64,000 bases of DNA from Bathynomus jamesi (taxonomy: Eukaryota; Arthropoda; Malacostraca; Isopoda; Cirolanidae), in assembly GCA_023014485.1 (NCBI GenBank), contig JAJOZX010005618.1:1-64000 (forward strand), given 5' to 3'. The notes under the pieces are model-generated. The model saw only the letters and a list, made by a program, of their open reading frames with translations. It did no database searches and was not told the origin of the DNA. The translations under genes were made by a program, and so were the position numbers. Shown piece after piece: positions 24,718 through 36,826 of the stretch (positions are counted from its first letter, which is position 1; each line of letters begins with the position of its first letter).

Positions 24718-25879
24718 AATATATACACCAACATTAAATAGTATATAAATTTTAGCCTCAAAATCACACCATTTAACCTATTTTTACACTTACAAATGAA
24801 AATGGGACCAAAGATTTACAACCGTACGATTGTATTTCTTTCAAAATATTTTGCTAGAATTACTAAGTTTTTAACATAGTATGCTTCAGTTTATGTTTTT
24901 GTACGAAATATTGTGAAAACTAGGCAAAAACCGTCAAAAAATTTGACTAAAATTTTCTCTTCACCTAATGAAAATTTTGTACCAAAAAGTTGCTTTTCTC
25001 CGTGTTTTATGCATATTTTGTTCACTTTTCTTATGAATAAGATGAATTTATCTTTTTCAATATTTTTCAAAGCAATTACTCTCTATTGATAAGAAAACTG
25101 CTCTATTTTACAGTTATCGACAATACATTGCCAAAATAATTAAAAAATCTTCGTAAAATTTGAGTAAAAATTACGAGCTTTGTAAGGGAAAAAATTGATC
25201 GAAAATATCGATTTTTTCAATGTTTTAAGATCCATTTTTTATACAAGTTTTATTGTACCCATAAAATATCGCTAAAGTGAATGGATTTCATGAAATGATA
25301 TATACCGGTACTAAAGAGTATATATATATTTTAGCCTCAAAATCGCACCATTTAGCTGATTTTTACACTTACAAATGTAAATGGGACCATAAATTAACAC
25401 CTATATGGTTGCATTTCTTTCAAAATATTTGCTGGAGTTACTAATTTTTTGCCGTAAAATGCTTTAGTTTATGTTTTTTTACAAAACATTTTAAAACAAG
25501 GCAAAAACAGTCAAAAATTTGACTAAAATTTTGTCTTCACCTAATGAAAATTTTGTACCAAAAAGTTGCTTTTCTCCGTGTTTTATGCATATTTTGTTCA
25601 CTTTTCTTATGAATAAGATGAATTTATCTTTTTCAATATTTTTCAAAGCAATTACTCTTCATTGATAAGAAAACTGCTCTATTTTACAGTTATCGACAAT
25701 ACATTGCCAAAATAATATAAAAATCTTCGTAAAATTTGAGAAAAATTACGAGCTTTTTAAGGGAAAAAATTTATCGAAAATATCGATTTTTTGAATGTTT
25801 TAAGATCCATTTTTTATACAAGTTTTATTGTACCCCTAAAATATCCCTAAAGTGAATGGATTTCATGAAATGATATATA

Positions 25880-26450
25880 CCGGTACTAAAGAGTATATAT
25901 ATTTTAGCCTCAAAATCGCACCATTTAGCTGATTTTTACACTTACAAATGTAAATGGGACCATAAATTAGCACCTATATGGTTGTATTTCTTTCAAAATA
26001 TTTTGCTGGAATTACTAATTTTTTACCGTAAAATGCTTTAGTTTATGGTTTTGTACAAAATATTTAAAAGACAAAAACCGTCAAAAAATTTGACTAAAAT
26101 TTGTTCTTCACCTTATGAACATTTTCTACCAAAAAGTTGCTTTTCTCCGTGTTTTATGCATATTTTGTTCACTTTTCTTATGAATAAGATGAATTTATCT
26201 TTTTCAATATTTTTCAAAGCAATTACTCTTCATTGATAACAAAACTGCTCTATTTTACAGTTATCGACAATACATTGCCAAAATAATATAAAAATCTTCG
26301 TAAAATTTGAGAAAAATTACGAGCTTTTTAAGGGAAAAAATTTATCGAAAATATCGATTTTTTTAATGTTTTAAGATCCATTTTTTATACAAGTTTTATT
26401 GTACCCCTAAAATATCCCTAAAGTGAATGGATTTCATGAAATGATATATA
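25880..26450 (+). repeat. Satellite monomer E, rare fourth type
   Basis: This extra monomer lies between B and C in unit 13. It begins like C (TTAGCACCTATATGGTTGT) but has private changes: TTTATGGTTTTGTAC, CTTCACCTTATGAACATTTTC and TTGATAACAAAACTG. Its 3' half is B-like, with CGATTTTTTTAATG instead of GAATG. The only other full copy is at 30849-31420. Partial E-like tails are seen in the middle monomer of unit 24. Confidence 0.85.
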
Positions 26451-27033
26451 CCGGTACTAAAGAGTATATATATTTTAGCCTCAAAATCGCACCATTTAGC
26501 TGATTTTTACACTTACAAATGTAAATGGGACCATAAATTAGCACCTATATGGTTGTATTTCTTTCAAAATATTTTGCTGGAATTACTAATTTTTTTACCG
26601 TAAAATGCTTTTGTTTATGTTTTTGTACAAAATATTTTAAAACTAGGCAAAAACCGTCAAACAATTTGACTAAAATTTGTTCTTCACCTAATGAAAATTT
26701 TGTACCAAAAACTTGCTTTTCTCCGTGTTTTATGAATATTTTGTTCACATTTCTTATGAATAAGATAAAATTATATTTTTCAATATTTTTCAATGCAATT
26801 ACTCTTTTTTGATAAAAAAAAATGCTTTATTTTACTGTTATTGACAGTATATTGAAAAAATAATTAAAAAATCTTCTTAAATTTGAATAAAAATTACAAG
26901 CTTAGTAAGGCATAAAATTGATGGAAAAAGTCGATTTTTTCCATGTTTTAAGATCCATTTTTTATAAAAGCTTTAATGTACTCCTAAAATATTGAAAATG
27001 TGAATGAATTTCATGAAATGATATATATATATT

Positions 27034-27498
27034 ACTGTAAAAGCCCGACGAGTGGTAAATCTTAAGATTTGCCGGTAAATCTTGACATTTACCATGTACA
27101 TCTGGTAAAAGTCCGAAAAACAAGTGAAATTTTACTTATTTCGGACTATTACAAAATCTACATGGTAAATGTCAAGATTTACCTAACCTTACCTAACCTA
27201 ACCTAACCTAACCTAACTAAAAGATGTTTGTGCAAGGCCTCTGGCCTTTTATGCAATTCAAAGTGCCACAACAGTTCACCATGCTGTAATAAGTGAATTC
27301 GTTTTTTTTAGTGCAAGAATTTTTCGCGTTTTTAAGTTGCTATATATTTAAATAAATGTTTTTTCTTTCCCAGTTTTAGTAATTTCTCTTCAATCCTGGC
27401 TTTTACACTTGTTTTTCAGACTTTTACCAGATGTACATGGTAAATGTCAAGATTTACCGGCAAATCTTAAGATTTACCACTCGTCGTGCTTTTACAGT
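27034..27498. mobile_element. D13 element
   Basis: 465 bp. The right hairpin arm reads ATTACAAAATC for ATTACCAAATC. The same change is in D15, D17, D21, D27, D28 and D29. The tract is CCTAA, CCTTA and five CCTAA. Confidence 0.88.
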
Positions 27499-29695
27499 AA
27501 TATATACACCAACATTAAATAGTATATAAATTTTAGCCTCAAAATCACACCATTTAACCTATTTTTACACTTACAAATGAAAATGGGACCAAAGATTTAC
27601 AACCGTACGATTGTATTTCTTTCAAAATATTTTGCTAGAATTACTAAGTTTTTAACATAGTATGCTTCAGTTTATGTTTTTGTACGAAATATTGTGAAAA
27701 CTAGGCAAAAACCGTCAAAAAATTTGACTAAAATTTTCTCTTCACCTAATGAAAATTTTGTACCAAAAAGTTGCTTTTCTCCGTGTTTTATGCATATTTT
27801 GTTCACTTTTCTTATGAATAAGATGAATTTATCTTTTTCAATATTTTTCAAAGCAATTACTCTCTATTGATAAGAAAACTGCTCTATTTTACAGTTATCG
27901 ACAATACATTGCCAAAATAATTAAAAAATCTTCGTAAAATTTGAGTAAAAATTACGAGCTTTGTAAGGGAAAAAATTGATCGAAAATATCGATTTTTTCA
28001 ATGTTTTAAGATCCATTTTTTATACAAGTTTTATTGTACCCATAAAATATCGCTAAAGTGAATGGATTTCATGAAATGATATATACCGGTACTAAAGAGT
28101 ATATATATATTTTAGCCTCAAAATCGCACCATTTAGCTGATTTTTACACTTACAAATGTAAATGGGACCATAAATTAACACCTATATGGTTGCATTTCTT
28201 TCAAAATATTTTGCTGGAGTTACTAATTTTTTGCCGTAAAATGCTTTAGTTTATGTTTTTTTACAAAACATTTTAAAACAAGGCAAAAACAGTCAAAAAA
28301 TTTGACTAAAATTTTGTCTTCACCTAATGAAAATTTTGTACCAAAAAGTTGCTTTTCTCCGTGTTTTATGCATATTTTGTTCACTTTTCTTATGAATAAG
28401 ATGAATTTATCTTTTTCAATATTTTTCAAAGCAATTACTCTTCATTGATAAGAAAACTGCTCTATTTTACAGTTATCGACAATACATTGCCAAAATAATA
28501 TAAAAATCTTCGTAAAATTTGAGAAAAATTACGAGCTTTTTAAGGGAAAAAATTTATCGAAAATATCGATTTTTTGAATGTTTTAAGATCCATTTTTTAT
28601 ACAAGTTTTATTGTACCCCTAAAATATCCCTAAAGTGAATGGATTTCATGAAATGATATATACCGGTACTAAAGAGTATATATATTTTAGCCTCAAAATC
28701 GCACCATTTAGCTGATTTTTACACTTACAAATGTAAATGGGACCATAAATTAGCACCTATATGGTTGTATTTCTTTCAAAATATTTTGCTGGAATTACTA
28801 ATTTTTTTACCGTAAAATGCTTTTGTTTATGTTTTTGTACAAAATATTTTAAAACTAGGCAAAAACCGTCAAACAATTTGACTAAAATTTGTTCTTCACC
28901 TAATGAAAATTTTGTACCAAAAACTTGCTTTTCTCCGTGTTTTATGAATATTTTGTTCACATTTCTTATGAATAAGATAAAATTATTTTTCAATATTTTT
29001 CAATGCAATTACTCTTTTTGATAAAAAAATGCTTTATTTTACTGTTATTGACAGTATATTGAAAAAATAATTAAAAATCTTCTTAAATTTGAATAAAAAT
29101 TACAAGCTTAGTAAGGCATAAAATTGATGGAAAAAGTCGATTTTTTCCATGTTTTAAGATCCATTTTTTATAAAAGCTTTAATGTACTCCTAAAATATTG
29201 AAAATGTGAATGAATTTCATGAAATGATATATATTACTGTAAAAGCCCGACGAGTGGTAAATCTTAAGATTTGCCGGTAAATCTTGACATTTACCATGTA
29301 CATCTGGTAAAAGTCCGAAAAAACAAGTGAAATTTTACTTATTTCGGACTATTACCAAATCTACATGGTAAATGTCAAGATTTACCTAACCTAACCTAAC
29401 CTAACCTAACCTAACTAAAAGATGTTTGTGCAAGGCCTCTGGCCTTTTATGCAATTCAAAGTGCCACAACAGTTCACCATGCTGTAATAAGTGAATTCGT
29501 TTTTTTAGTGCAAGAATTTTTCGCGTTTTTAAGTTGCTATATATTTAAATAAATGTTTTTTCTTTCCCAGTTTTAGTAATTTCTCTTCAATCCTGGCTTT
29601 TACACTTGTTTTTCAGACTTTTACCAGATGTACATGGTAAATGTCAAGATTTACCGGCAAATCTTAAGATTTACCACTCGTCGTGCTTTTACAGT
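27499..29695 (+). repeat. HOR unit 14 (A-B-C-D)
   Basis: Standard unit: A 27499-28085, B 28086-28662, C 28663-29235, D 29236-29695. C is shorter (573 bp) with AAAATTATTTTTCAATATT near 28980. Confidence 0.93.
29236..29695. mobile_element. D14 element
   Basis: 460 bp. The tract is six CCTAA with no CCTTA, as in D12. One extra A lies in the GAAAAAACAAG stretch of the left TIR. Confidence 0.88.
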
Positions 29696-32452
29696 AATAT
29701 ATACACCAACATTAAATAGTATATAAATTTTAGCCTCAAAATCACACCATTTAACCTATTTTTACACTTACAAATGAAAATGGGACCAAAGATTTACAAC
29801 CGTACGATTGTATTTCTTTCAAAATATTTTGCTAGAATTACTAAGTTTTTAACATAGTATGCTTCAGTTTATGTTTTTGTACGAAATATTGTGAAAACTA
29901 GGCAAAAACCGTCAAAAAATTTGACTAAAATTTTCTCTTCACCTAATGAAAATTTTGTACCAAAAAGTTGCTTTTCTCCGTGTTTTATGCATATTTTGTT
30001 CACTTTCTTATGAATAAGATGAATTTATCTTTTTCAATATTTTTCAAAGCAATTACTCTCTATTGATAAGAAAACTGCTCTATTTTACAGTTATCGACAA
30101 TACATTGCCAAAATAATTAAAAAATCTTCGTAAAATTTGAGTAAAAATTACGAGCTTTGTAAGGGAAAAAATTGATCGAAAATATCGATTTTTTCAATGT
30201 TTTAAGATCCATTTTTTATACAAGTTTTATTGTACCCATAAAATATCGCTAAAGTGAATGGATTTCATGAAATGATATATACCGGTACTAAAGAGTATAT
30301 ATATATTTTAGCCTCAAAATCGCACCATTTAGCTGATTTTTACACTTACAAATGTAAATGGGACCATAAATTAACACCTATATGGTTGCATTTCTTTCAA
30401 AATATTTTGCTGGAGTTACTAATTTTTTGCCGTAAAATGCTTTAGTTTATGTTTTTTACAAAACATTTTAAAACAAGGCAAAAACAGTCAAAAAATTTGA
30501 CTAAAATTTTGTCTTCACCTAATGAAAATTTTGTACCAAAAAGTTGCTTTTCTCCGTGTTTTATGCATATTTTGTTCACTTTTCTTATGAATAAGATGAA
30601 TTATCTTTTTCAATATTTTTCAAAGCAATTACTCTTCATTGATAAAAAAATGCTCTATTTTACAGTTATCGACAATATTGCCAAAAATAAATAAAAATCT
30701 TCGTAAAATTTGAGAAAAATTACGAGCTTTTTAAGGCAAAAATTATCGAAAATATCGATTTTTTGAATGTTTTAAGATCCATTTTTATACAAGTTTTATG
30801 TACCCTAAAATATCCCTAAAGTGAATGGATTTCATGAAATGATATATACCGGTATAAAGAGTATATATATTAGCCTCAAAATCGCACCATTTAGCTGATT
30901 TTTACACTTACAAATGTAAATGGGACCATAAATTAGCACCTATATGGTTGTATTTCTTTCAAAATATTTTGCTGGAATTACTAATTTTTTACCGTAAAAT
31001 GCTTTAGTTTATGGTTTTGTACAAAATATTTTAAAACTAGACAAAAACCGTCAAAAAATTTGACTAAAATTTGTTCTTCACCTTATGAACATTTTCTACC
31101 AAAAAGTTGCTTTTCTCCGTGTTTTATGCATATTTTGTTCACTTTTCTTATGAATAAGATGAATTTATCTTTTTCAATATTTTTCAAAGCAATTACTCTT
31201 CATTGATAACAAAACTGCTCTATTTTACAGTTATCGACAATACATTGCCAAAATAATATAAAAATCTTCGTAAAATTTGAGAAAAATTACGAGCTTTTTA
31301 AGGGAAAAAATTTATCGAAAATATCGATTTTTTTAATGTTTTAAGATCCATTTTTTATACAAGTTTTATTGTACCCCTAAAATATCCCTAAAGTGAATGG
31401 ATTTCATGAAATGATATATACCGGTACTAAAGAGTATATATATTTTAGCCTCAAAATCGCACCATTTAGCTGATTTTACACTTACAAATGTAAATAGGAC
31501 CATAAATTAGCACCTATATGGTTGTATTTCTTTCAAAATATTTTGCTGGAATTACTAATTTTTTTACCGTAAAATGCTTTGTTTATGTTTTTGTACAAAA
31601 TATTTTAAAACTAGGCAAAAAACGTCAAACAATTTGACTAAAATTTGTTCTTCACCTAATGAAAATTTGTACCAAAAACTTGCTTTTCTCCGTGTTTTAT
31701 GAATATTTGTTCACATTTCTTATGAATAAGATAAAATTATATTTTTCAATATTTTCAATGCAATTACTCTTTTTTGATAAAAAAAAATGCTTTATTTTAC
31801 TGTTATGACAGATATTGAAAAAATAATTAAAAAATCTTCTTAAATTTGAATAAAAATTACAAGCTTAGTAAGGAATAAAATTGATGGAAAAGTCGATTTT
31901 TTCCATGTTTTAAGATCCATTTTTATAAAAGCTTTAATGTACTCCTAAAATATTGAAAATGTGAATGAATTTCATGAAATGATATATATATACTACTGTA
32001 AAAGCCGACGAGTGGTAATCTTAAGATTTGCCGGTAAATCTTGACATTTACCATGTACATCTGGTAAAAGTCCGAAAAACAAGTGAAATTTACTTATTTC
32101 GGACTATTACAAAATCTACATGGTAAATGTCAAGATTTACCTAACCTTACCTAAACCTAACCTAACCTAACCTAACTAAAAGATGTTTGTGCAAGGCCTC
32201 TGGCCTTTTATGCAATTCAAAGTGCCACAACAGTTCACCATGCTTAATAAGTGAATTCGTTTTTTAAGTGCAAGAATTTTTCGCGTTTTAGTTGCTAGTA
32301 TATTTAAATAAATGTTTTTTCTTTCCCAGTTTAGTAATTTCTCTTCAATCCTGGCTTTACACTGTTTTTCAGACTTTTACCAGATGTACATGGTAAATGT
32401 CAAGATTTACCTGCAAAATCTTAAGATTTACCACTCGTCGTGCTTTTACAGT
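29696..32452 (+). repeat. HOR unit 15 (A-B-E-C-D, long, indel-rich)
   Basis: Four-monomer unit: A 29696-30281, B 30282-30848, E 30849-31420, C 31421-31994, D 31995-32452. E is the second full E copy. From about 30600 to the end, single-base losses are frequent. Confidence 0.9.
31995..32452. mobile_element. D15 element
   Basis: 458 bp with scattered losses in both TIRs (AAGCCGACG, GGTAATC, TTTACCTGC). The tract is irregular, with a CCTAAA step. These may be consensus errors rather than real decay. Confidence 0.82.
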
Positions 32453-34636
32453 AATATATACACCAACATTAAATAGTATATAAATTTTAGCCTCAAAATC
32501 ACACCATTTAACCTATTTTTACACTTACAAATGAAAATGGGACCAATGATTCCAACGTACGATTGTATTTCTTTCAAAATATTTGCTAGAATACTAAGTT
32601 TTTAACATAGTATGCTTCAGTTTATGTTTTTGTACGAAATATTGTGAAAACTAGGCAAAAACCGTCAAAAAATTTGACTAAATTTTCTCTTCACCTAATG
32701 AAAATTTGTACCAAAAAGTTGCTTTTCTCCGTGTTTTATGCATATTTTGTTCACTTTCTTATGAATAAGATGAATTATCTTTTTCAATATTTTTCAAAGC
32801 AATACTCTCTATGATAAGAAAACTGCTCTATTTTACAGTTATCGACAATACATTGCCAAAATAATTAAAAAATCTTCGTAAAATTTGAGTACAAATTACG
32901 AGCTTTGTAAGGGAAAAAATGATCGAAAATATCGATTTTTTCAATGTTTTAAGATCCATTTTTTATACAAGTTTATTGTACCCATAAAATATCGCTAAAG
33001 TGAATGGATTTCATGAAATGATATATACCGGTACTAAAGAGATATATATATTAGCCTCAAAATCGCACCATTTAGCTGATTTTTACACTTACAAATGTAA
33101 ATGGGACCATAAATTAACACCTATATGGTTGCATTTCTTTCAAAATATTTTGCTGGAGTTACTAATTTTGCCGTAAAAATGATTTAGTTTATGTTTTTTA
33201 CAAAAACATTTTAAAACAAGGCAAAAACAGTCAAAAAATTTGACTAAAATTTTGTCTTCACCTAATGAAAATTTTGTACCAAAAAGTTCTTTTCTCCGTG
33301 TTTTATGCATATTTTGTTCACTTTCTTATGAATAAGATGAATTTTTATCTTTTTCAATATTTTTCAAAGCAATTACTCTTCATTGATAAGAAAACTGCTC
33401 TATTTTACAGTTATCGACAATACATTGCCAAAATAATATAAAAATCTTCGTAAAATTTGAGAAAAATTACGAGCTTTTTAAGGGAAAAAATTTATCGAAA
33501 ATATCGATTTTTTGAATGTTTTAAGATCCATTTTTTATACAAGTTTTATTGTACCCCTAAAATATCCCTAAAGTGAATGGATTTCATGAAATGATATATA
33601 CCGGTACTAAAGAGTATATATATTTTAGCCTCAAAATCGCACCATTTAGCTGATTTTTACACTTACAAATGTAAATGGGACCATAAATTAGCACCTATAT
33701 GGTTGTATTTCTTTCAAAATATTTTGCTGGAATTACTAATTTTTTTACCGTAAAATGCTTTTGTTTATGTTTTTGTACAAAATATTTTAAAACTAGGCAA
33801 AAACCGTCAAACAATTTGACTAAAATTTGTTCTTCACCTAATGAAAATTTTGTACCAAAAACTTGCTTTTCTCCGTGTTTTATGAATATTTTGTTCACAT
33901 TTCTTATGAATAAGATAAAATTATCTTTTTCAATATTTTTCAATGCAATTACTCTTTATTGATAAAAATGCTTTATTTTACTGTTATTGACAGTATATTG
34001 AAAAAATAATTATAAAATCTTCTTAAATTTGAATAAAAATTACAAGCTTAGTAAGGCATAAAATTGGTGGAAAAAGTCGATTTTTTCCATGTTTTAAGAT
34101 CCATTTTTTATAAAATCTTTAATGTACTCCTAAAATATTGAAAATGTGAATGGATTTCATGAAATGATATATATGTTACTGTAAAAGCCCGACGAGTGGT
34201 AAATCTTAAGATTTGTCGGTAAATCTTGACATTTACCATGTACATCTGGTAAAAGTCCGAAAAACAAGTGAAATTTTACTTATTTCGGACTTTTACCAAG
34301 TCTACATGGTAAATGTCAAGATTTACCTAAGCTAACCTAACCTAACCTAACTTAACTAAAAGATGTTTGTGCAAGGCCTCTGGCCTTTTATGCAATTCAA
34401 AGTGCCACAACAGTTCACCATGCTGTAATAAGTGAATTCGTTTTTTTAGTGCAAGAATTTTTCGCGTTTTAAGTTGCCTATATATTTAAATAAATGTTTT
34501 TTCTTTCCCAGTTTTAGTAATTTCTCTTCAATCCTGGCTTTTACACTTGTTTTTCAGACTTTTACCAGATGTACATGGTAAATGTCAAGATTTACCGGCA
34601 AATCTTAAGATTTACCACTCGTCGTGCTTTTACAGT
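32453..34636 (+). repeat. HOR unit 16 (A-B-C-D, variant C and D)
   Basis: A 32453-33027, B 33028-33600, C 33601-34177, D 34178-34636. A and B are indel-rich up to about 33340. C is the variant form (TTATCTTTTTC, AATTATAAAATC, ATTGGTGG) and is joined to a variant D. Confidence 0.9.
34178..34636. mobile_element. D16 element, minority subfamily
   Basis: 459 bp. It has the minority bases ATGTT-ACTG on the left flank, GATTTGTCGG in the left TIR and CGGACTTTTACC in the hairpin arm. The last pairs perfectly with GGTAAAAGTCCG, unlike the majority CGGACTATTACC. The tract reads CCTAA, GCTAA, three CCTAA and CTTAA. Confidence 0.87.
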
Positions 34637-36826
34637 AATATATACACCAACATTAAATAGTATATAAATTTTAGCCTCAAAATCACACCATTTAACCTAT
34701 TTTTACACTTACAAATGAAATGGGACCAAAGATTTACAACGTACGATTGTATTTCTTTCAAAATATTTTGCTAGAATTACTAAGTTTTTAACATAGTATG
34801 CTTCAGTTATGTTTTTGTACGAAATATTGTGAAAACTAGGCAAAAACCGTCAAAAAATTTGACTAAAATTTTCTCTTCACCTAATGAAAATTTTGTACCA
34901 AAAAGTTGCTTTTCTCCGTGTTTTATGCATATTTTGTTCACTTTTCTTATGAATAAGATGAATTTATCTTTTTCAAATTTTTCAAAGCAATTACTCTCTA
35001 TTGATAAGAAAACTGCTCTATTTTTTACAGTTATCGACAATACATTGCCAAATAATTAAAAAATCTTCGTAAAATTTGAGTAAAAATTACGAGCTTTGTA
35101 AGGGAAAAAATTGATCGAAAATATCGATTTTTTCAATGTTTTAAGATCCATTTTTTATACAAGTTTTATTGTACCCATAAAATATCGCTAAAGTGAATGG
35201 TTTCATGAAATGATATATACCGGTACTAAAGAGTATATATATATTTTAGCCTCAAAATCGCACCATTTAGCTGATTTTTACACTTACAAATGTAAATGGG
35301 ACCATAAATTAACACCTATATGGTTGCATTTCTTTCAAAATATTTTGCTGGAGTTACTAATTTTTTGCCGTAAAATGCTTTAGTTTATGTTTTTTTACAA
35401 AACATTTTAAAACAAGGCAAAAACAGTCAAAAAATTTGACTAAAATTTTGTCTTCACCTAATGAAAATTTTGTACCAAAAAGTTGCTTTTCTCCGTGTTT
35501 TATGCATATTTTGTTCACTTTTCTTATGAATAAGATGAATTATCTTTTTCAATATTTTTCAAAGCAATTACTCTTCATTGATAGAAAACTGCTCTATTTT
35601 ACAGTTATCGACAATACATTGCCAAAATAATATAAAAATCTTCGTAAAATTGAGAAAAATTACGAGCTTTTTAAGGGAAAAAATTTATCGAAAATATCGA
35701 TTTTTGAATGTTTTAAGATCCATTTTTATACAAGTTTTATTGTACCCCTAAAATATCCCTAAAGTGAATGGATTTCATGAAATGATATATACCGGTACTA
35801 AAGAGTATATATATTTTAGCCTCAAAATCGCACCATTTAGCTGATTTTTACACTTACAAATGTAAATGGGACCATAAATTAGCACCTATATGGTTGTATT
35901 TCTTTCAAATATTTTGCTGGAATTACTAATTTTTTTACCGTAAAATGCTTTTGTTTATGTTTTTGTACAAAATATTTTAAAACTAGGCAAAAACCGTCAA
36001 ACAATTTGACTAAAATTTGTTCTTCACCTAATGAAAATTTTGTACCAAAACTTGCTTTTCTCCGTGTTTTATGATATTTTGTTCACATTTCTTATGAATA
36101 AGAAAAATTATATTTTTCAATATTTTTCAATGCAATTACTCTTTTTTGATAAAAAAAAAATGCTTTATTTACTGTTATGACAGTATATTGAAAAATAATT
36201 AAAAAATCTTCTTAAATTTGAATAAAAATTACAAGCTTAGTAAGGCATAAAAATTGATGGAAAAAGTCGATTTTTCCATGTTTTAAGATCCATTTTTTAT
36301 AAAAGCTTTAATGTACTCCTAAATATTGAAAATGTGAATGAATTTCATGAAATGATATATATATATTACTGTAAAAGCCCGACGAGTGGTAAATCTTAAG
36401 ATTTGCCGGTAAATCTTGACATTTACCATGTACATCTGGTAAAAGTCCGAAAAACAAGTGAATTTTACTTATTTCGGACTATTACAAAATCTAATGGTAA
36501 ATGTCAAGATTTACCTACCTTACCTAACCTAACCTAACCTAACCTAACTAAAAGATGTTTGTGCAAGGCCTCTGGCCTTTTATGCAATTCAAAGTGCCAC
36601 AACAGTTCACCATGCTGTAATAAGTGAATTCGTTTTTTTTTAGTGCAAGAATTTTCGCGTTTTTAAGTTGCTATATATTTAAATAAATGTTTTTTCTTTC
36701 CCAGTTTTAGTAATTTCTCTTCAATCCTGGCTTTTACACTTGTTCAGACTTTTACCAGATGTACATGGTAAATGTCAAGATTTACCGGCAAATCTTAAGA
36801 TTTACCACTCGTCGTGCTTTTACAGT
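34637..36826 (+). repeat. HOR unit 17 (A-B-C-D)
   Basis: A 34637-35219, B 35220-35791, C 35792-36367, D 36368-36826. Scattered one-base losses occur throughout, becoming denser after about 36040. Confidence 0.91.
36368..36826. mobile_element. D17 element
   Basis: 459 bp. It has ATTACAAAATC in the hairpin arm, a missing C in CTACATGG, and CCTACCTTA at the start of the tract before five CCTAA. CTTGTTCAG near 36740 has lost three T. Confidence 0.84.

Larger units (their letters stand above)
24718..27498 (+). repeat. HOR unit 13 (A-B-E-C-D, long)
   Basis: Four-monomer unit: A 24718-25304, B 25305-25879, E 25880-26450, C 26451-27033, D 27034-27498. The extra monomer is the rare E type. Confidence 0.92.
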
